Shown: piece by piece, positions 46,736-51,269 of the stretch
Layout of the letters: each line of letters begins with the position of its first letter
Numbering within the stretch: the first letter of the stretch is position 1
Source: Gammaproteobacteria bacterium
GTDB lineage: Bacteria > Pseudomonadota > Gammaproteobacteria > Xanthomonadales > SZUA-36
Assembly (NCBI GenBank): GCA_030431095.1
Contig: JAUIJU010000020.1
Coordinates: forward strand, 1-51,269
Direction of reading: 5' to 3'
DNA: 51,269 bases
Program-made: the position numbers and the translations under genes
The notes under the pieces: model-generated
The model's input: the letters and a program-made list of their open reading frames with translations, nothing else
Database searches by the model: none
What the model was told of the DNA's origin: nothing

Positions 46736-47413
46736 ATGAAACACTGGGAAAAACTCGGCGAAGCGTCGATCCCGGGTGCGCCCGGGCACCTGGAACTGTT
46801 CCGCGGCAAGGATGATTTTTTCATCCGCACTTCCAGCGGCGCCGAGCTGATGAGCACGCGCAAGCACGGATCCGAAGACGCCCTGGGCGAACGGCTCTGC
46901 CGGCCGCTGACCGATCATTCGGCGCCGCGTGTTCTGGTCGGTGGACTGGGCATGGGTTTTACGCTGGCGGCGGCCCTGGCTGCGCTCGGCGCCAACGCCG
47001 AGGTGACCGTGGCCGAACTCGTGCCCGGCGTCATCGAGTGGAATCACGGCCCACTCGGAGACGCGGCCGGACGCCCCCTGGACGACCCGCGCACGCGTGT
47101 CTACCCGGGGGACGTTGCCGATCTCCTGCGGCCGGAACAGGCGGCCTGGGACGCCATCGCACTGGACGTGGACAACGGGCCGGAGGGGCTCACCCAGGAT
47201 GCCAACAGCTGGCTGTACTCCAATGCGGGACTCGCCGCGGTCCAGCGCTCGCTACGTTCCGGGGGCCGCGCGGGGTTCTGGTCGGCGGTGCCGGACCCCG
47301 GGTTCACCCGGCGTCTGAAGCGTCTGGGCGCCGCGGTGGAAGAGGTGCGGGTACACGCCCACGGCAAGAAAGGCCCGCGCCACACCCTGTGGTTCGCGGG
47401 CTGGCGGCGCTGA
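46736..47413 (+). CDS. Spermidine-synthase-like SAM-dependent protein
   Basis: A 225-residue Rossmann-fold protein. VLVGGLGMGFTLAAALAALG is the cofactor loop, VTVAELVPGVIEWN carries the acidic residue at strand 2, and DAIALDVDNGPEGLT is the strand 4 region with the characteristic DVDNGP of this group. It resembles bacterial spermidine-synthase-like proteins that lack the N-terminal tetramer domain. The substrate is unknown. It is divergent from the SulP gene and ends one base from the stop of the convergent lipoprotein gene. Confidence 0.85.
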   Translation: MKHWEKLGEASIPGAPGHLELFRGKDDFFIRTSSGAELMSTRKHGSEDALGERLCRPLTDHSAPRVLVGGLGMGFTLAAALAALGANAEVTVAELVPGVIEWNHGPLGDAAGRPLDDPRTRVYPGDVADLLRPEQAAWDAIALDVDNGPEGLTQDANSWLYSNAGLAAVQRSLRSGGRAGFWSAVPDPGFTRRLKRLGAAVEEVRVHAHGKKGPRHTLWFAGWRR

Positions 47414-47424
47414 ATCATTCAGCG
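47408..47424. terminator. Palindrome spanning two convergent stop codons
   Basis: CGCTGAAT-C-ATTCAGCG is a perfect eight-base inverted repeat that contains the TGA stops of both convergent genes. Without a T run it is a weak terminator at best, but it could act in both directions. Confidence 0.3.
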
Positions 47425-47765
47425 GATTGCTGGTTTTCTTCACCCTCCAGGGCCTGGGCCCGGCACTTTGGCAACCCCTGGCTTTGCACGTGGCTTCTCA
47501 TGGTGTCGATGTCCTGCAGTTCATCGGGCGTGAAGGTCTCCAGCAGGTCGTCGGCCATGCAGTTGCACAAGGCGACATGGCTCGCCGATGCATCCCGTTC
47601 GGAACAGGTTGCGACGAACGAGTCCCGAAAGGACTGGCGAAAACTGGCGTCGTAGGAGTCCTTGAAACGGTTCGCCAGGTCTTCACGGGACGACTCGCTG
47701 CAGGCGGCCATGAGCAGCGCCAGGCACGTGATGGCCAGGCGTCGCACGGTGTCACGCTGATGCAT
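47415..47765 (-). CDS. Small lipoprotein of unknown function
   Basis: A 116-residue protein with a lipoprotein signal (RRLAITCLALLMAAC, lipobox Cys22). The mature part is charged and helical, with four cysteines (Cys54, Cys67, Cys69, Cys101) including a CNC pair that could form disulfides. DDLLETFTPDELQDIDTM resembles small periplasmic proteins with a conserved C-x-C-x(n)-L-T-P-E-E-L pattern. It is the last gene of the TIR operon, 29 bp after the 138-residue protein. I cannot assign a role. Confidence 0.72.
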   Translation of the reverse strand: MHQRDTVRRLAITCLALLMAACSESSREDLANRFKDSYDASFRQSFRDSFVATCSERDASASHVALCNCMADDLLETFTPDELQDIDTMRSHVQSQGLPKCRAQALEGEENQQSAE

Positions 47766-47794
47766 GCTTCGCGCCCGTGCCTCGCAGCCCGCCT

Positions 47795-48211
47795 TCAGTC
47801 GGGCACCTTGTTGGATACCCGGGGGTCGCACCAGAACGCGCAATCGCCGTTGCTCGTATCCTTGACCAGCAACTGGTAGTAGTCGTCCTCGGTGGCCGTG
47901 TCGGAGTCCTTGATCTTGACCTTGTAGGTATCCTGGTCCTTTTTGCTCAGTTGGGTGTCGCTGCTGCCGAACGCCACGTCCACCAGGTGGTATCGGCGGT
48001 CGCCGACGAGCGTGATCTCGAACTCCTGCTCGCCGCTGCCGAACGTCACGTCCTGGTCGCCGGCGCCATCCGAGCCACCGCCGTAGGAATAGCTGTAGCT
48101 GAGTCCCTGTGGATTGTTCGTCCCGTTCTCGAGGGTCGCTGTCGTCGGGTACATCGGGGTGCCGCAGTTGGAGCTGCGAATGTCGAGCGTGACGCCTGTG
48201 AGTGTTCCCAT
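47795..48211 (-). CDS. Hypothetical beta-rich protein in the TIR operon
   Basis: A 138-residue protein, no signal peptide, rich in Ser, Thr, Gly and Asp, with alternating hydrophobic residues that suggest a beta sandwich (EFEITLVGDRRYHLVDVAFG, DYYQLLVKDTSNGDCAFWCDPRVSNK). The C-terminal CDP-R-V-S-N-K recalls DP-type motifs of small inclusion-body-like families, a weak similarity only. The ribosome binding site is strong (AAAGGAG), stronger than that of its neighbours, so it may be abundant. It lies 48 bp after the TIR gene. Confidence 0.75.
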   Translation of the reverse strand: MGTLTGVTLDIRSSNCGTPMYPTTATLENGTNNPQGLSYSYSYGGGSDGAGDQDVTFGSGEQEFEITLVGDRRYHLVDVAFGSSDTQLSKKDQDTYKVKIKDSDTATEDDYYQLLVKDTSNGDCAFWCDPRVSNKVPD

Positions 48212-48259
48212 GTTCGTTCTCCTTTCCTGTTGGTTTGCAATTCGGCCCGGTGGCCGGGT

Positions 48260-50314
48260 TCATGAACCAGTACCGGCGAGGGCGCCGGAGGTTGGCAGAT
48301 AACGGGGGTCCGCGAATCCCATGTCATGCAGCGCCTGCCGGTGGGCGCCCGGGTCGTCGGCTTCACCCAGTCGCCACTGGAGTTTCAGCCGCAGGGCACG
48401 GGCCTTCGGCGTCCGCTCCTGCTGCCGATCCAGGGCCAATGTGGCCGCCTGCCAGCGGGCCCTGGCCCGGTCCGGGTGGCCCAGGGCGAATTCCGCCTCG
48501 CCCGCCAGGTCGCGCGCCAGCGCCAGTTGCACGCCCGCGCCACCGCGGCCCACGGTGTCGGAGCGCAAGCGCTCACACTCGCGGGCATCGTCGCGCGCCT
48601 TTTCTGCCTGGCCAGCGACCAGGTGCAACCGGGCGCTCATGCAGAGCCCCAGGGCCTGGATGGCGGCCAGTTCCAGGTCGTCCCCGGCGCCGGACGTCGC
48701 CGTTTCCAACGCGACCAGCGTGTCGTTGACCTGGCGGCGGCTGTCGTCGTATCGACCCAGGTGCAGGCCGGTTTCGGCCAGCCACAACGTGCAACGGTGA
48801 TGGCCGCGTATCCAGCTGTCGTTGCTCGGGTCGTGTTCGATCAGTCGGCGGAACGTCATTTCGCAGACCCCCAGCAGGTCGTCTGCGGCGTTGACCTCCC
48901 CGCGGTGCCATTTGAGGTTGGCATGAATGCCCAGTAGATAAGCGTACTCTTCGCCCCGACGCATGTCTTCGCCGTTTTCCCACAGCGCCTTCATCAATTC
49001 CGCGCCCCGGGAGAACACCCGGTCGGCCGCCGCCAGCTCGCCGCGGTCCAGCAGGGCCGATCCTTCCCAGGAGTAGCCCTGGGCCAGTTCGTAGCGCAGC
49101 GTGTCGTCGGCCTGATCGGCGAGCAGCAGCCGCTCGTTCAGGGCGTTCGCCTGCTGGATGTGGGTCAGCGCCACGTTCGGTTGGCCACGGGCTCGCGCCA
49201 GGGCGCCCAGGTTGTTCAGCGCGTATACCATTTCCAACTGGTAGTCGGCGTTGTCCGGCTCGGCCTCGAGCAGGTTCCGACTGTGGTCGTGATAGGCGGT
49301 GAAGGAGCGTTCCGCGCCCGCCAGGTCGTCACTTTCCCAGGCCACGTAGCCGACCCAGAACTCGGCCTGGCTTTGTTCAAAGCGGTACTCGGCCTGGCTC
49401 GGGTGGCGGTCCAGCAGCGCGGCCGTGAGTTCGCGGGAATCCTCGAACGCCTCGAGGGCGGCAGGCAGATCCCGGCGCGCGAACTGCACCTCGCCGAGCT
49501 GGCGCAGGGACAGCGCGCGCGCGAGCAGTTCTTCGTCGGAGCCCAGGGTGCCGAGCGCCTGGAAGTATTCTCCGGCCTGTTCACCGACGTCGTCCAGCAG
49601 GTCGAGGCGGCCGATGGGCTCCAGCCGAGCGCGCAAATCGACCAGCATAAAATCGATCAGGCTCTCGGCCTGCCCCCGGCGCAAATCCGCCTCGTCGCGC
49701 GCGCGCTCGGCGATCACCGCCAGGGTCAGGGTCACCAGGCTGATGACCAGCGCGCCGGCCGTGATTGCACCCATGGCGCGCAGGCGCCGTTGCTGGTCGC
49801 GCTGACGCAGGGCGTCGACGCCAACGCCCAGGAGACCGGCGACCAGCTTGAGCAGGGCGCCACGCCTGCCGTCCGCCTCGGGTCTCAGGTCGGCGGCCAG
49901 CGGCTCCGGCAATTCCGCGCCGTGTTCATCGCACAGCAGGGCTTCGGGAAAGGCGCAATCGGGCGCCGCTCGCTCCGGGCTGCCGTCGATGATCAGCGGC
50001 AGGATGGGACGCCCGGGCGCCACGCGGCGAAAAACCCGGATCTCCTCGTTGGTCCAGCGCGAAGCAGTCGCCCTGGGAGAACACACCACGATCAAGGCGG
50101 CGCTTTCTTTCATGGCCTGGATGATGGAGGCGGTCAGGTCGTCCGAAGAAGCAAGTTCGGTGTCATCCCTGAACACCGGGCGGAGGCGCCTGCCTGGCCG
50201 GTCGGGGGTGAGACGCAGGGCGCGCGGTAAACGGTAGTTCTCCAGCGCGTTCTGTAGCCGGCGCGCCGCGGTCTTGTCCCGGTGGCTATAGCTGATGAAC
50301 GCCTCGTAGCGCAT
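48260..50314 (-). CDS. TIR-domain, transmembrane, TPR-repeat protein
   Basis: A 684-residue protein in three parts. Residues 1-150 form a TIR domain (EAFISYSHRD; DDTELASSDDLTASIIQAMKESAALIVVCSPRATASRWTNEEI), with Trp87 and Glu91 at the positions of the NADase W-x3-E motif. Residues 181-203 are a single membrane segment. The rest carries about eight helical-pair repeats of TPR type, probably periplasmic or cytoplasmic depending on topology. Such proteins are found as sensors or defence effectors. It heads a three-gene operon. Whether the TIR cleaves NAD+ or only makes protein contacts is not known. Confidence 0.88.
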   Translation of the reverse strand: MRYEAFISYSHRDKTAARRLQNALENYRLPRALRLTPDRPGRRLRPVFRDDTELASSDDLTASIIQAMKESAALIVVCSPRATASRWTNEEIRVFRRVAPGRPILPLIIDGSPERAAPDCAFPEALLCDEHGAELPEPLAADLRPEADGRRGALLKLVAGLLGVGVDALRQRDQQRRLRAMGAITAGALVISLVTLTLAVIAERARDEADLRRGQAESLIDFMLVDLRARLEPIGRLDLLDDVGEQAGEYFQALGTLGSDEELLARALSLRQLGEVQFARRDLPAALEAFEDSRELTAALLDRHPSQAEYRFEQSQAEFWVGYVAWESDDLAGAERSFTAYHDHSRNLLEAEPDNADYQLEMVYALNNLGALARARGQPNVALTHIQQANALNERLLLADQADDTLRYELAQGYSWEGSALLDRGELAAADRVFSRGAELMKALWENGEDMRRGEEYAYLLGIHANLKWHRGEVNAADDLLGVCEMTFRRLIEHDPSNDSWIRGHHRCTLWLAETGLHLGRYDDSRRQVNDTLVALETATSGAGDDLELAAIQALGLCMSARLHLVAGQAEKARDDARECERLRSDTVGRGGAGVQLALARDLAGEAEFALGHPDRARARWQAATLALDRQQERTPKARALRLKLQWRLGEADDPGAHRQALHDMGFADPRYLPTSGALAGTGS

Positions 50315-50443
50315 GCCCTGGTGGTCCCGGTCGTCCGCGATTTCGGGAGTATAGCGTCCGCACGCAGCAAGGGCTGGGCGGTGGAAGTGGTTTGTCGGGA
50401 CGATTCGGCGGCGGCTGCCGGGATGATGGTCTGTCAGGCCGGG

Positions 50444-51269
50444 CTAGGGTCCCTGGATCGACGTGTTGCCCAGCGCCCGCAGGCGGTCGACCTCGCTCCG
50501 TGGCGGCGCCCCGAACTGGCGCCGGAACTCCCGGCTGAACTGGGAGGGACTCTCGTAGCCGACCTGGTAACTGGCGGATGCCGCTTCCAGGCCCTCGGTC
50601 AGCATCAGGCGGCGCGCCTCGTTCAGGCGCAGCATTTTCTGGTACTGCAACGGTGACATGCGCGTGATCTTCTTGAAGGTGTGGTACAGGGTGGACTCGC
50701 TCATGTTGACCTGCTCGGCCAGTTCGCCGACGCGCATGGGTTCCGTGAACCGCTCCTGCAGGATGCCGATGACCCGGGAGATGCGCTGCGCCTGGGGATC
50801 GACGGTGGCGAATTTACGGATGTGCGAGCCCAGTTCGCCGACCAGTGCGCGATAGAGGATTTCTCGCCGCGCCATGGGCCCCAGCACCGGAATGTCGTCC
50901 GGTTTCTCCAGCAGGCCGAGCAGGCGCTCCAGCGCCAGTTGCATGTCCTCACCCATGACCGCGTGGCTCAGCCCGCAGGCGTCGTCGCGGTTGTGTCCCT
51001 CGACCTGGGCGCCGTCCGCACGGTCGGTGGTTTCCATCAGCAACTGGGTAAGGTCTTCGGGCTGCACGGTCAGCTTGAGGCCCATGTAGGGATTCTCGGG
51101 CGTGGCGTCGATGTGGTTGACCAAGACCGGCAGATGCACCGTGGCGAACAGGTAGGTGAAGGGGCGAAAGCGAATGTTCTTGTCCCCCAGCTGGACGTTC
51201 TTGCTGCCCTGGATGCCGAAAAACAACGAGGGTTCGTACGTGCCCGCCTGGCAGGTGGTGTTCGAGTCG
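50444..51269 (-). CDS. AraC-family regulator with AraC_N domain, partial
   Basis: The frame is open to the right edge, so the N-terminus is missing; at least 274 residues are visible. The left part (CQAGTYEPSLFFGIQGSKNVQLGDK, then DLTQLLMETTD) is an AraC_N-type ligand domain. The C-terminal 100 residues hold the double helix-turn-helix (MRVGELAEQVNMSESTLYHTFKKITRMSPLQYQKMLRLNEARRLML, and VGYESPSQFSREFRRQFG). It is on the same strand as the TIR operon, 129 bp upstream. The target is unknown; genes outside the window are as likely as the TIR operon. Confidence 0.9.
   Translation of the reverse strand, partial: DSNTTCQAGTYEPSLFFGIQGSKNVQLGDKNIRFRPFTYLFATVHLPVLVNHIDATPENPYMGLKLTVQPEDLTQLLMETTDRADGAQVEGHNRDDACGLSHAVMGEDMQLALERLLGLLEKPDDIPVLGPMARREILYRALVGELGSHIRKFATVDPQAQRISRVIGILQERFTEPMRVGELAEQVNMSESTLYHTFKKITRMSPLQYQKMLRLNEARRLMLTEGLEAASASYQVGYESPSQFSREFRRQFGAPPRSEVDRLRALGNTSIQGP

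Overview
The window is dense, GC-rich, gene-packed DNA with almost no intergenic space, many 1-4 bp start/stop overlaps and long spurious antisense frames, all typical of a high-GC proteobacterium. The mix of IclR, FCD-GntR and AraC regulators, MFS carriers, lipoproteins with lipoboxes, an outer-membrane barrel and many acyl-CoA enzymes suggests an aerobic, heterotrophic, probably gammaproteobacterial, organism. I cannot name the species. No rRNA, tRNA, CRISPR array, insertion sequence or integrase was seen, and no gap between genes exceeds about 250 bp.

About 35 kb (positions 1-35278) is a catabolic superlocus for an organic acid or acids activated to CoA esters. The left module (1-17106) holds a double-hotdog dehydratase, an acyl-CoA ligase, an aldo/keto reductase, an SDR, a VOC protein, an NTF2-like protein, two MFS carriers and an IclR regulator. 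Divergent from that regulator is a five-gene plus-strand operon: acyl-CoA dehydrogenase, CitE-like lyase, family I CoA-transferase, crotonase and a second IclR regulator. A convergent aldehyde dehydrogenase / family III CoA-transferase pair follows. The lyase plus CoA-transferase pair resembles itaconate-type (RipA/RipC) catabolism.

The right module (17261-35278) is a nine-gene minus-strand operon (ThDP enzyme, GST, CoA ligase, SDR, GntR regulator, NTF2-like, carboxymuconolactone-decarboxylase-like, aldehyde dehydrogenase, MFS). Next come four acyl-CoA dehydrogenase genes that look like two alpha/beta heteromers, then a divergent crotonase and a nitronate-monooxygenase-like / acyl-CoA dehydrogenase / thiolase operon. 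A palindrome AAACTGT-N2-ACAGTTT occurs at the three promoters of this module, which suggests one regulon, perhaps run by the GntR protein encoded inside it. Two further shared promoter motifs link promoters of the left module.

From 35311 to 38146 there is a membrane protein of unknown function, a HAD-like lipoprotein and an MFS carrier. From 38233 to 44441 there is a tightly coupled cluster: a small His/Cys membrane protein, an ABC ATPase, two DUF3526-type permeases (the second split by a frameshift at a G8 tract) and a DUF5916-type outer-membrane barrel. A SulP/STAS anion transporter with a small membrane partner, a spermidine-synthase-like protein, a three-gene TIR-TM-TPR operon and a partial AraC regulator complete the window.
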